Of a DNA stretch of 64,000 nucleotides, positions 11,871 through 20,805 are shown in pieces (position 1 is the first letter of the stretch; the number at the start of each line of letters is the position of its first letter). Both the position numbers and the translations under genes were made by a program. The DNA is from Siphonodentalium dalli. Lineage: Eukaryota; Mollusca; Scaphopoda; Gadilida; Siphonodentaliidae. Location of the stretch: assembly GCA_032622095.1 (NCBI GenBank), contig CP136064.1, positions 257,651,863-257,715,862 of the forward strand, read 5' to 3'. The notes under the pieces are model-generated. The model was not told the DNA's origin. It searched no databases and saw only the letters and a list, made by a program, of their open reading frames with translations.

Positions 11871-11999
11871 TACAGTAATACCCTAAATAATCGACTCCTT
11901 AACCACAGCATAATTATGGGTAATTTTTCAGGATTTAGTCGAAAATATGGCTTGTTGCCATTCATCGGAAAACTCTCAATTATTTAGGGCATTACTGTA
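11871..11999. mobile_element. Mariner-type MITE, right arm mostly deleted
   Basis: Left arm from TACAGTAATACCCTAA to 'catcggaaaactctc' joined directly to the last 21 bases of the right end (aattatttagggc through attactgta). Confidence 0.65.
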
Positions 12000-12019
12000 T
12001 TTATCTTATGATGGTCATA

Positions 12020-12470
12020 TTCAAGCCTTGAAGTAGTGTGCCTGTCATTTGTAGAATGAGGTTCCCCAAGGGTGAATTTTATAGTAATGCTACCCTGCAC
12101 AGTGGGCTAGTTTACCAAATTCACCCTCTGGGGACCTCCTACTTAGACCTCAAATTCTGAGAAGTATCTACACATTGTAGTATACATGTAGCCTCAAATT
12201 AACATTGTTTTAGTTACTTTTTCCCTTCTGTTCAGTTTCTATATCCCCTAATTTGCAGAAGATAACATGCATAATCAAGGTGACTAATGTGTGAACATCA
12301 CCAACTTCAATCTGATCCTAGATCTCCCATAGCAGTTGAGGCCTAAGCAGAATGAGGTTCCCAGATGGTGAATATGGTAACACTAGCCCACCATGAGGGA
12401 TAGTGTCAGTAAATTCACCCTCTGGGGACACACACTGCAAATGACAGACACTATTTCAAGTCTCCTATGG
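12020..12470. mobile_element. Foldback element, apparently complete two-hairpin copy
   Basis: Hairpins at 12051-12150 and 12347-12448 enclose about 200 bp that also occurs in the cluster at 5.5-7.2 kb ('cccttctgttcagtttc', 'gcataatcaaggtgac'). The outer ends are inverted: 'ccttgaagtagtgtgcctg' at left and 'gacactatttcaag' at right. This copy best shows the family's limits. Confidence 0.6.
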
Positions 12471-12810
12471 GACAAAGTTTCCATCTGATTTAAGTCAGTT
12501 TATTTGAACATTCCTAAGGGAAACACTCATCAATGAGAATTTATTATAGAAAGGGTTAAAGTCCCACTTAATGTTCGAAAACACCAGATTGCATTATATA
12601 CAATATACATGTATACCACTTGAAAGAGAATCGAAGCTCCAAAATATTGTAACATAAACTTATCCAGTCAATTAAGCTTTGAATGCCAGAGACCAGCCTA
12701 TATATGATTTCAAATTGGGAGAATTCACATCTCCATGTTTAGATACATGTACATATAAGAGAGAAGTGGACTGTTATCAGGGTGAATTAATAAGTCATAA
12801 TTGGGGATTG
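12471..12810. other. Intronic stretch, nothing recognised
   Basis: Several tacatgta octamers, nothing else recognised. Confidence 0.4.
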
Positions 12811-13235
12811 GGGAAATCAGTAGCCGGGAGTTGGTAGATGAGAGGTAGCATACTGGTGTCTCGTGCTAGCGGACTGGGGATCGCAACCTGGTCAGGGTAT
12901 TCTGACAAAAATCAGAACTCGGTCAGATACTAAGTTTGTCAGGCTGAAAAGTCTCATTCGAGATCACTAAATAAATATCTGAGTGCAAAATGCCGACTTC
13001 CCCCATAACAACATTTGTCCAGGTATGTTGTCGTGGGTGCAGTATGCTGTCTGATTGAGCATGGACATTAATGGCTGACCCGTGTACACGCCTCGGTGTG
13101 TGCACGTTAAGAACGCTACAGGAGTCACCACAGGGTTATAAAGTTACTCCGGCCGTGGACCTAGCACCTGGACCAGTGCGTCTATAACCGAAAGGTTCCC
13201 ATACTACAATATCTACAGATACATGTACAGATACT
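12811..13235 (+). repeat. SINE-like dispersed repeat, copy 1 (empty site)
   Basis: About 420 bp, matching 15031-15545 over its full length. The first 80 bases have a tRNA-like A box (gatgagaggtagcatactgg) and B box (ggatcgcaacc), which suggests a tRNA-derived head; no cloverleaf could be drawn with confidence. Both copies end 'ccagtgcgtct', then 'tatctacagatac'. This copy reads 'gtcagatactaagtttgtc' where the second copy has a MITE. Confidence 0.5.
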
Positions 13236-14037
13236 AATAATGGATGACATTTAATTTACACCTCAACATCACCCTTCTATAATCCAATAAGTATCAAGCA
13301 ACACGAGGTTCCTTTTACAAAACCTGTGTTGTGAATGAGAACACCGTTATAATCAATAAATATACTTTAAAGTTTAAACATGTGTTGTTCTCGGTATGGC
13401 TGGAGAGGAAATGCATGAACAACAGAAGCTGGTAAACACTACACATACAAGATATGACACCACCAGAAATATATATTCAGAACATCGATTCAGCTAGAGA
13501 TAGCAACAAATACATGTATATATTACAATGTATATATACATGTACATATACCATATGTGCATGTACATGTAACATACAAGAAGTTTAGGAAAATTATGGT
13601 GATAGAAGAATGAAAATGACTGCATTGATGGAGATACATGTACAACTACCGGTATAATCAAATTAATTGACCCTCCTTAACAAGTCCATGTGATCAACCG
13701 TGATATCTACCACCTTCATGAGATGTTTATATCAATTTTATTTTATTTTTAAGTCGGCTGTATTATAACCACACCAGAGAGTTCATTTCTGGCATGATGC
13801 TGCAATGATGATGCAATCACGAATGTCGGAAAGTGACCAACTTCGTATGTTGAATAAACCCTCACGATTGTAAACGATGTCTCTCTGTTTTGTGACAGCA
13901 TTTCTGCTCAGTGATATTTATGCAGCATGTTTTCGGACACAATGTGGAGTCGGACATTTTGATCGTCATTCGGTTGCATTTGTGGGAAAAGAATGAAAGT
14001 GGTGTACGACACTCGCTCACGGTCATGAGAAAAAATA
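13236..14037. other. Intronic stretch rich in tacatgta
   Basis: Contains a dense patch of overlapping tacatgta/tgtatata words at 13508-13572. No exon supported. Confidence 0.45.
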
Positions 14038-14366
14038 ATGTGGTATACCAGTACAGCGATCGCAAACAAAATTAAGCGGCTATCAGACCATGATAAAAAT
14101 TTTCAACTGGTCATAGGCGAGGTAACTCCAGAAATTGTCATTCCACCAGCGAAATTTAAATCGCCTGTATGGAAACACTATGGTTTGATAAAGATGGTGG
14201 GTGGAAAATCGACAACATCAAAACAATATGTAAAGTTTGCAAAGTATGCAAAAGTTGTAAACTTGTCCAATTTTCAGTCTGGAATGTATTGCGATATGTA
14301 TCGTATCGTTGCAAAAAAATTGTGATACATATCGAATCGTGAGGTGGGCATATTGTTGCAGCCCTA
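14038..14366 (+). pseudogene. hAT transposon fragment with broken BED zinc finger
   Basis: One frame reads KFKSPVWKHYG (within 14143-14184). After a one-base frame slip the sequence continues DKDGGWKIDNIKTICKVCK. Together W..HYG, DGG and CKVC are the first half of a BED-type zinc finger, the N-terminal DNA-binding domain of hAT transposases. About 120 bp downstream, 14344-14366 reads 'ggcatattgttgcagccct', the complement of the common hAT terminal repeat that starts CAGGGCTGCAAC. The catalytic domain is absent. I read this as an internally deleted, frameshifted hAT copy inside the SLC12A9-like intron. A cellular ZBED exon is less likely because of the frame break and the adjoining transposon end. 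Confidence 0.5.
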
Positions 14367-15030
14367 GTATTGGCAGATGGCGAATGTCACCTACTAGCTT
14401 TCGTGGTGATACCACATGACAGCAGTTGACTAGCGGTCATACTGGCGGTATGAATGCATTCATTATTGGCATATAACCTCATTAAAAGGGGTTGATTAAT
14501 TGGAGCATAGCTGTACGGTACATGTATACATTCCATATCACCAAGATTTGATTCAAATTGAATACTGTACATGTAGCTACAATAGCTACGGTACAATATA
14601 TGTAGCTGCATTTGGCTATCGTAAAACTTTATTTTGCCAATTTGCATTGCATGCAAGCATTACCGCTAGCTGTTGTAACTAAGGGTGAGGGGTATTATGT
14701 TGTTACAACTTATGAAACCACTGCCGATGACATTTCAGTTGCACCAGCTTGCGGAATATCCGAGAAGAATAGATAAGCAGATGCATCTGTTTAGAAATTG
14801 GTTATGCTACTCAGATCGAACCATATATGATTTATTCTTCTTCTATTTAGGTAAAGTTGTCCGGAAAAACTAACAATGTTGGAATATTTTGTTAATTATA
14901 CATGACAATGGCAAACAATATATATTTAATAAGAGTATAATCAAATCATGTTCTTGTACATTGTGTATATTTACATGTAAATTATCGGTTGTTGGATTGG
15001 GTTATCTCTCTTCAACCAGATTCATCCATC
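14367..15030. other. Intronic stretch, nothing recognised
   Basis: No repeat or exon supported. Confidence 0.4.
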
Positions 15031-15545
15031 ACCAAGGGAAGTCGGTAGTCGAGAGGTAGCGTACTGGTCTCTTGTGCTAGCGGACCGTGGATCGCAACCT
15101 GGTCAGTGTATTCTGACTCGGTCAGATACAAAGGGCAATATCATACGACTTCCCCGGCCCGTCGAGAAACTTCAGCCTAAAATGTTCTCGACGGGGAAGT
15201 CGTATGAGATTGCCATACAAAGTTTGTCAGACTGAACGAGATCACTGAATAAAGATCCAAATGCAAAATGCCGACTCCCCCCCCCCCATTACAACACTCC
15301 CCCCATTACAACACTTATCCAGGTATGTTGTCGTGGATGCAGTATGCTGCCGATCAAGCGCGGACATTAATGGCTGACCCGTGTACATGCCTTGGTGTGT
15401 CACTGTGTGCTCGTTAAAAAACGCTACTGGAGTCACCACTGACATACCGTATAAAGTTACTCAGCTGTGGTAGCACCTGGACCAGTGCGTCTACAACCAG
15501 AATTGGTTCCTGCACTGTAATATCTACAGATACAGACCAATAACC
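15031..15545 (+). repeat. SINE-like dispersed repeat, copy 2 (occupied)
   Basis: Second copy of the repeat at 12811-13235, with the A-box-like (gtcgagaggtagcgtactgg) and B-box-like (ggatcgcaacc) head. It is interrupted by the 81-bp MITE at 15134-15214 and has a short C-rich expansion at 15279-15310. Confidence 0.5.
15134..15214. mobile_element. 81-bp MITE with 8-bp target duplication
   Basis: ATACAAAG at 15126-15133 is repeated exactly at 15215-15222. The element starts GGCAATATCATACGACTTCC and ends with its complement (one mismatch over 22 bases; the similarity continues about 10 bases more after a 4-base indel). An 8-bp duplication fits hAT-type insertion. The paralogous repeat at about 12926 has the empty site atactaag. 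Confidence 0.8.
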
Positions 15546-15626
15546 ATACCGGTATCTGTATCTGTAGTTGTTACGTCCTAGTGACCAATGCTGGCTTTTA
15601 CAGGACGGGATCGAGTAGATCCATAA

Positions 15627-15800
15627 TTTTTCCATAAAGTTTTTTGCCGAACCCGTGACTTCTTCGCCACGGTAGGGATCTTTAACGTGCGCACATTGTT
15701 GCACACGGGACAGCCATTAGCGTCGGCTCCCGATCCGACGGTGTGCCAAGTGTACATAGTGTCATCCCTGGTCATGACATTACGAGACGAGCAGAGGTAC
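15627..15800. repeat. Dispersed repeat fragment
   Basis: Contains 'agggatctttaacgtgcgca', 'acacgggacagcc' and 'ggctcccgatccgacgg', a style seen in many molluscan repeats as I recall. No second copy is in the window, so the call rests on recognition only. Confidence 0.3.
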
Positions 15801-16112
15801 GAAGTTAGTCCAGTACGTATTTTTCAAATTTTGTCTGAGACACTTTGGCTTCTGGAATCTTTCTCAGATCACTGATCGTGGCATCGATGATTGATTTGTG
15901 AATGTGATGCCCATGGTACTGGGAATGCAGATGGCGACACAAAGTCCGATCGATATTTTGTCGGATTTGAACCCTCGACCGTGTCGAAGGTGTAGCTCAG
16001 AGGTATGTAGCTACAATAGCAACATATGGCTAATGTGGCCATATTTGGGAATTGCCAGACCTGTAATTTTAGTGTAAAAGTATCCCACTCCCACGAGTCC
16101 CAGTGAACTTAC

Positions 16113-16347
16113 CTGCTCTAAGAAATAACAAGGTACTGAACATAGAAAGAGCAATTGGAGAAAAAACTCCACCAAGAGTCGATAGTGTCCTTCTGCTGGC
16201 ATTGCTCAAATTGCTCGTATGACTCAAACTACTTGGTAACTTCCAAATCATAGGAGACCCCCTGTCTCTCAAAATCGGCGTACTTTCTCCGCTCGAAGTC
16301 GAACTTCCGCGATCTTCGGGAAGAATTGGAATATTGTCTCTTTCCAT
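16113..16347 (-). CDS. SLC12A9: SLC12A9-like transporter, coding exon 1 (N-terminus and TM1)
   Basis: First coding exon of a cation-chloride cotransporter family member of the SLC12A9 (CIP1) type. It encodes 78 residues plus one base. Residues 1-52 form a serine-rich, hydrophilic cytoplasmic tail. Residues about 53-78 contain LSTLGGVFSPIALSMF followed by STLLFLRA, which matches the SLC12A9 first transmembrane helix as I remember it. The start is the only in-frame ATG and sits in a good context (GACATGG). The exon ends at a consensus donor, G|GTAAGT (GT at 16112-16111), in phase 1, and joins in frame to the exon at 1965-1831. The tail carries two acidic-xxPIL motifs (DNIPIL at residues 4-9, ESTPIL at 21-26) that resemble acidic dileucine sorting signals. 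Family role: human SLC12A9 has been reported as a lysosomal ammonium-chloride cotransporter. Orthology is strong; transport activity here is inference. Confidence 0.86.
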
Positions 16348-16517
16348 GTCCGCCTTTTATTTTAAAAACAATTGTTTGATGTGAAAGTCTGAAAGGTTAC
16401 TCCATGTGTTCGGATGATTAAATAGCTCTTATGTGGATGAGGAAAATCCACATAAATAGCATTAAATTGCACAGCTAACACCCTGAGATTTTGTTTTCAT
16501 TTCGCTGTTGATCCATG

Positions 16518-16588
16518 TGACGTCTCTGCCTTATCACATGACCAATACTTCACGTGCGTTATTTATTTATAGAACATTGATCACGTGG
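16518..16588 (-). promoter_or_regulatory. Putative SLC12A9-like promoter: E-box cluster, CCAAT, TATA
   Basis: Read in the direction of the gene, the sites are: CCACGTGA (16588-16581), TATAAATA (16571-16564), CACGTG (16556-16551), ATTGG, an inverted CCAAT (16546-16542), TCATGTGA (16541-16534) and GACGTCA (16524-16518). All lie within 71 bp and 170-240 bp upstream of the ATG at 16347. CACGTG and TCATGTGA are sites of the bHLH-zip MITF/TFE family, which drives lysosomal genes through CLEAR elements; none of these matches the full 10-bp CLEAR consensus. The TATA box would place the start of transcription near 16540. The motifs are seen; the function is inferred. Confidence 0.45.
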
Positions 16589-17067
16589 ATTTGTTTACAA
16601 CACACTAGCTGTACAGGCAAAACAACTACCTGTAAATATTCTTGTCAAAACGACAATTTTAACTATACCAATCTTAAAAACAAAACAAAAATATACATGT
16701 ACATATGTACATATGAAAGCTCAACTTAAAAGTTTTTAAGTGCAACTTACGCACACACAAATCTTTTAACTCACTAGTACCACAATTTTACTAACTATTT
16801 TATCATTACTGTAGTTTTACATGGTTTTATTTGACTTATTTTTACTTCCATTATTTTATATACCCAATATAATGGGGTGCTCCTCACTTAAAGGAGGGAA
16901 ATCCACACCAAGCAAGCACTAGTTCAATAACACTGTAGCTCATTGGATATTGAAAGTGCTGTCATTTGGCATTATAGTGTTAGAACGGTTGTCCACAGCT
17001 AGCTCTGTATGACACTATCGAAGCTGGTTAAACTTAATGGATGGAGTTTTGTCAGGTCAATGAGGTC
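16589..17067. other. Intergenic stretch, nothing recognised
   Basis: Upstream flank of the SLC12A9-like gene; AT-rich. The segment ends at the target duplication of the LINE that follows. Confidence 0.4.
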
Positions 17068-17164
17068 ATGTATGTCCTATCTAGGAGACCGCAGCTAATC
17101 ACTTAAAGGGGCATACAATATTCAGCCTGAGTCGTCAAGGTTAAAACATATGCATCAATATATC

Positions 17165-17524
17165 TATGATAACGATGCATGCACTTTCTGTGGAAGCGAA
17201 ACTGAAACTATTAAACACATATTTTGGGAATGCGAGATAATAAATAAATTATGGCAGCAAATACAAAACTGGATATTCAGAAAAACCTCAACGAGATTAA
17301 ATTTAAATTTATCTATGGTTTTGCTTGGACATAAACGCGATATTCAGGAAGACAATCTTCTTAGATTCTTATTAATATTAATCAAATTTAATATTTATAG
17401 ATCAAAAATGATGGGAAAACTTCCAACAATGGAGAGCATACAACAGGAATTAAAAACATATTATGCCTCAGAAAAACTTGCGTTTTATACTCTATGTCGG
17501 TACAAATCATTTAACAACCGCTGA
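17165..17524 (+). pseudogene. LINE ORF2 C-terminal remnant (zinc-knuckle region)
   Basis: An uninterrupted frame of about 119 codons that runs in from the target duplication; the ATG at 17150 belongs to the duplicated host DNA, not to the element. It has the CTFCGSETETIKHIFWEC motif (residues about 11-28), a Cys/His pattern (CxxC...HxxxxxC) at the C-terminus of many non-LTR reverse transcriptases, followed by LWQQI. The reverse transcriptase and endonuclease are absent. Clade not settled; L1/Tx1-like is my best guess. Not a functional gene. Confidence 0.65.
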
Positions 17525-18075
17525 TTATCCTGGATCAACCTTGTTACTTGAATAAGCATAAATATGTAAAAGCAATAAACCCATTCCACGCCGCAAAATT
17601 AAAGTTAAAATTAATTAAACAAAAAATTAAAAATAACTTAAAATTAAATTAAGCACTTTTTAATAAAGATTATTGTAGTACACTACTATTCATATGTAAG
17701 AAAAGAAAAGCCAATACCTAAAAAAGCAACCAACTAACCATCAACTGTACCACATATTGACAATACATTAACGCACTGACTCAAACACCACTTAACTATT
17801 ATGCCACATGACATTAATTTACAAAACAAACTTGAACTATACATTTTCTCTCTCCCCTCTCTTCTCTCTCACAACTCTATCACTTTTCATAAAGGGAAAC
17901 CTCTCCCTAAAAAAAAAACGAAATTAAACAGCTATACTGACATCCCCTCCTTGGCTTTAAAATATGATTGTCCCTGTTTTTTGTTGATGTTATTTTGTTT
18001 TTTATTTTCTAAACGGTATAATACATGTAATATTATGCTTGTTTTTATTTCAATAAATTTTTTATTTTTTTTTTA
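17165..18075 (+). mobile_element. 5'-truncated LINE with 97-bp target-site duplication
   Basis: The sequence at 17068-17164 is repeated at 18076-18172 with one mismatch in 97 bases (aatcac versus aatgac). Between them lie 911 bp that begin in the last part of a LINE ORF2 and end in a T-rich 3' segment (cttgtttttatttcaataaa near 18040, then a T-run). This is the structure left by target-primed insertion of a 5'-truncated copy. The low divergence of the duplications says the insertion is young. Confidence 0.75.
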
Positions 18076-18202
18076 ATGTATGTCCTATCTAGGAGACCGC
18101 AGCTAATGACTTAAAGGGGCATACAATATTCAGCCTGAGTCGTCAAGGTTAAAACATATGCATCAATATATCGACTGATTCAATAAAAAATTTAAAAAAA
18201 AA

Positions 18203-18222
18203 ATATATATATATATATATCG
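18203..18222. repeat. AT microsatellite
   Basis: (AT)n of about 9 units. Confidence 0.8.
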
Positions 18223-18225
18223 TCC

Positions 18226-18650
18226 AGTATATATAACATCCCTCTGCAGCAAACATCTTGAACATATAATTCACCACCATCTAATAAGTTATGATACCTG
18301 GAATCAAGCGACCATATCTAACAGTCTTCCAACATGCATGGCTTCAGAAATAAAAGATACTGCGAAAGCAGCGAAACTCAACTTCAATCTCTTTACAGTG
18401 GATGACTTTACAAGAGGACTATTTAAGGGCGAACAGATCGACGCAGCACTACTCGACTTCTCCAAGGCGTTCGATAAGGTACCGCATCATATATTACAAC
18501 AGAACCAGTGAATCATCTCGGAAGGTCATCTCTCCGACGCAACACCTGTCACGTCAGGAGTACCGCAATGAACTGAACATTATGGTACCATTAATGTTCC
18601 TCATTCATATCAACGACCTTCTCAAAGGAAGACCTTGAATTGCAAGCTTT
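18226..18650 (+). pseudogene. LINE reverse transcriptase relic, 5' part
   Basis: Readable pieces in order: CSKHLEHIIHHHLIS (from about 18243), the catalytic motif A region ALLDFSKAFDKVPHH (about 18445-18489), SGVPQ (about 18553), then after a frame slip PLMFLIHINDLLKG (about 18588-18630). These are the ordered motifs of a non-LTR reverse transcriptase, shortened and frameshifted. The FADD box is not found. The matching 3' part appears at 19575-19875. Confidence 0.65.
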
Positions 18651-19574
18651 CAACTTTGGGAAACGAAGTGACTCTTTAAGACTCTTTAACAGTTCTTCAA
18701 AAACACTTATTCAAATATCTCCATTTAGAGTGTATTTGAGCAAAACGTTGTAGCTGGCTGTAGCCGGCTACAGCTGTAGCCGTGGCCGGCTGTGGCTTAT
18801 AAGACAGTAGAAAGCTACAGCGGGCACAGGCGGGCAGGGAATTAAATGCCGACAATCACTAAACATTGTACTCCGACTCTGATATGGGATTTTCCATCAG
18901 GGAGATATTTTTTAAATACTGCTCCCTGGGGACACATAATTGTCATTCCCATTGTGTTGGCATCAAACTAGATATTTTATATCTATGATATGTTTATTGT
19001 TTGGTGAATGATTAAACTTATTTCGTAAAAATATATATAATTATATCTTGTTTGAATATGCCGATTTAGAGAACGAGATATAATCACATATCATACTCTT
19101 TTAAATATCAGATTTATGGAGGCATGGACTTAGTACGAGTGTTAATTGCTTCAAATGTGCTTGCTGCAGCGAGGGAGACCATTGGTGAATTGATATAGCA
19201 ACAAAAATGCCAACATTATGCCAGTATAATATTATCCATCAGCCACATTCCAAGTTCGGAGTAGCGGTACAATAGTTAGTGACCACCAGCTGTGGCCGGT
19301 TGTAGCTTTCTGTAGCTTTATACTGCGCATGCCTAGTCGGCTACGGCTGTAAAAAATTCTTATTTCTACAATTCGCGCTATTTCGTCATTTCGATGCATT
19401 TTTTTATTCCGCTATTTCGCTGTATTTTCCTATTTCGCTTTTTCGTGGTATTTCATATTTCGATAATTCGCTATATTTGACATAATTATTATGGGATATT
19501 GGCATGCCTCAACGGCTAGTTGGCGTGGCATGCCACATACCCTATAACACTGAGGAATTCTAACTAATAGTTTT
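18651..19574. other. Unassigned segment splitting the LINE relic
   Basis: Contains a GC-richer patch of 'gtagccggctac'-type words at 18745-18840 and a related patch at 19285-19345, then a TTTCG-rich low-complexity run (19372-19480: 'tatttcgct', 'atttcgat'). It separates two pieces of one reverse transcriptase, so it is either an insertion or the decayed middle of the LINE; I could not find its ends. Confidence 0.4.
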
Positions 19575-19875
19575 GTATTACTACAGAGTAACATTGGTCT
19601 GTATCAAACTCTATTGGAAGAAATGTAACCAACTGCAGCCCCACCACCAAGGAGCAGTGTTATAATGCAATGGTACGTCCAATAGAGTATTCATCGACTG
19701 CATGGAACCCACACACAGCTGAAAACATCGAGAAAATATAGAAAGTTCAACTGAGATCAGACAGAATCTGCCCTATTTGAAGAGGCTGTGGCACGCACCT
19801 CCCTGGAATACTTTTAAAAGGAGATGCTCAAAACAGGCTAGCTGAGATGACCAAACAGATATTTTAACTTCACGA
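19575..19875 (+). pseudogene. LINE reverse transcriptase relic, 3' part
   Basis: Reads CYNAMVRPIEYSSTAWNPHT and then AENIEKI-stop-KVQLRSDRICPI, the region after the catalytic core in Jockey/CR1-type LINEs (usually VRPILEYASTVWNPH). There are at least two stops. Same strand as the relic at 18226-18650 and in the expected order, so the two probably come from one element. Confidence 0.6.
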
Positions 19876-20164
19876 TTTTACGTGTAATATATACACTATC
19901 CTTGGCATCAATTGACTTTTTACGACATCCTCATGGATGTGTGCACAAATGCGATAATATTCCTTCATGCAGAAGCCTTCTGCGGGGAGTTTCGTTTTAT
20001 CGGAAGAAGAAGGATGCGCCTATCCTGTGGACTACGCGGTACGCCTACCGTCGTGTAATTTCTTTAACACATATATGTATTTATATAAAGTCTAATGGTA
20101 TTACGTTCCGATCATCAACAGGTCCATAAATACATGGATTGCTGATATTTAACCCGAAAAGACG

Positions 20165-20285
20165 GCTTCTAGACGTTTCGTACCTTGGTCGTTTCGTACA
20201 AAGACGTTTCGTACACTTTGGTCGTTTCGTACCATTATTTTGGTTGTTTCGTACCAATCTTTTTGGTCGTTTCGTACCATCGAAA
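20165..20285. repeat. TTTCGTAC minisatellite
   Basis: Six spaced copies of 'cgtttcgtac' or 'tgtttcgtac' with spacers such as 'cttggt' and 'attttggt'; the period varies from about 16 to 25 bp. Unusually CpG-rich for its surroundings. Confidence 0.7.
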
Positions 20286-20599
20286 AAACAATATTCTAGC
20301 GTAATGTCATGATCCAATCGGTTGGTCACCAATAGCAGGTCAGACCGACAAACAAATGAACACACAGTTCGGTTTAACTTTTATTAGTATACATACACAC
20401 ATGTGTACAATATATATATTTAATTGGCAACGGGAATAAAGAACATGCACGGGTTCCACATACACGCATGTGTCTATCTCTTGTGTCTATATTCCAAATT
20501 AAAGACTTGAGATGTTTAAAATTATAACTGCAATGGGATGGTATATTCTCGTGATAGGGGTGATAGGAAGACAGTCAGCCATGACTATATCACCCCTAG

Positions 20600-20696
20600 C
20601 AATATACATGTATAGTCTATTAATATTATATTTATTTGTAATTGTACTTTCCATGTATGTGTATTGTAAATAAAATTATCCTATCCTATCCTCATG
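20600..20696 (+). mobile_element. Probable LINE 3' end with ATCCT tail
   Basis: 'gtaaataaaatt' followed by 'atcctatcctatcctc', the form of a LINE 3' end closed by a short pentamer tail. Same strand as the reverse transcriptase relic at 18.2-19.9 kb and possibly its end. Confidence 0.35.
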
Positions 20697-20805
20697 AAAG
20701 ATACGGATAGTTATAGTCTGTCACAATAAATAAAATGGTAGAAGAGTTGCTTTATAAGAAGGGAACATCACAAGAGGATTAGCTATGTAAATATCACCAT
20801 CACAC

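Larger units (their letters stand above)
1966..16112 (-). other. Intron 1 of the SLC12A9-like gene (14.1 kb, repeat-filled)
   Basis: Defined by the GTAAGT donor at 16112 and the TTTTTGCAG acceptor ending at 1966. Nearly all recognisable content is mobile or tandem repeat, listed separately. No other coding exon was recognised inside it on either strand; an alternative or nested small exon cannot be excluded. Confidence 0.85.

Noticed and set aside
15955-16005. tRNA-like sequence (minus strand 'gggttcaaatcc')
   Set aside because: A B-box-like word is present but the T-stem does not pair and no A box, acceptor stem or anticodon arm can be drawn; at best a SINE remnant.
16428-16456. Small inverted repeat 'atgtggat...atccacat' between promoter and ATG
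   Set aside because: Short and possibly chance; mentioned only because it would lie in the 5' untranslated region.
20512-20670. 53-codon hydrophobic open frame starting at 20512
   Set aside because: Its end lies in what looks like a LINE 3' tail; no homology recognised and no regulatory context.
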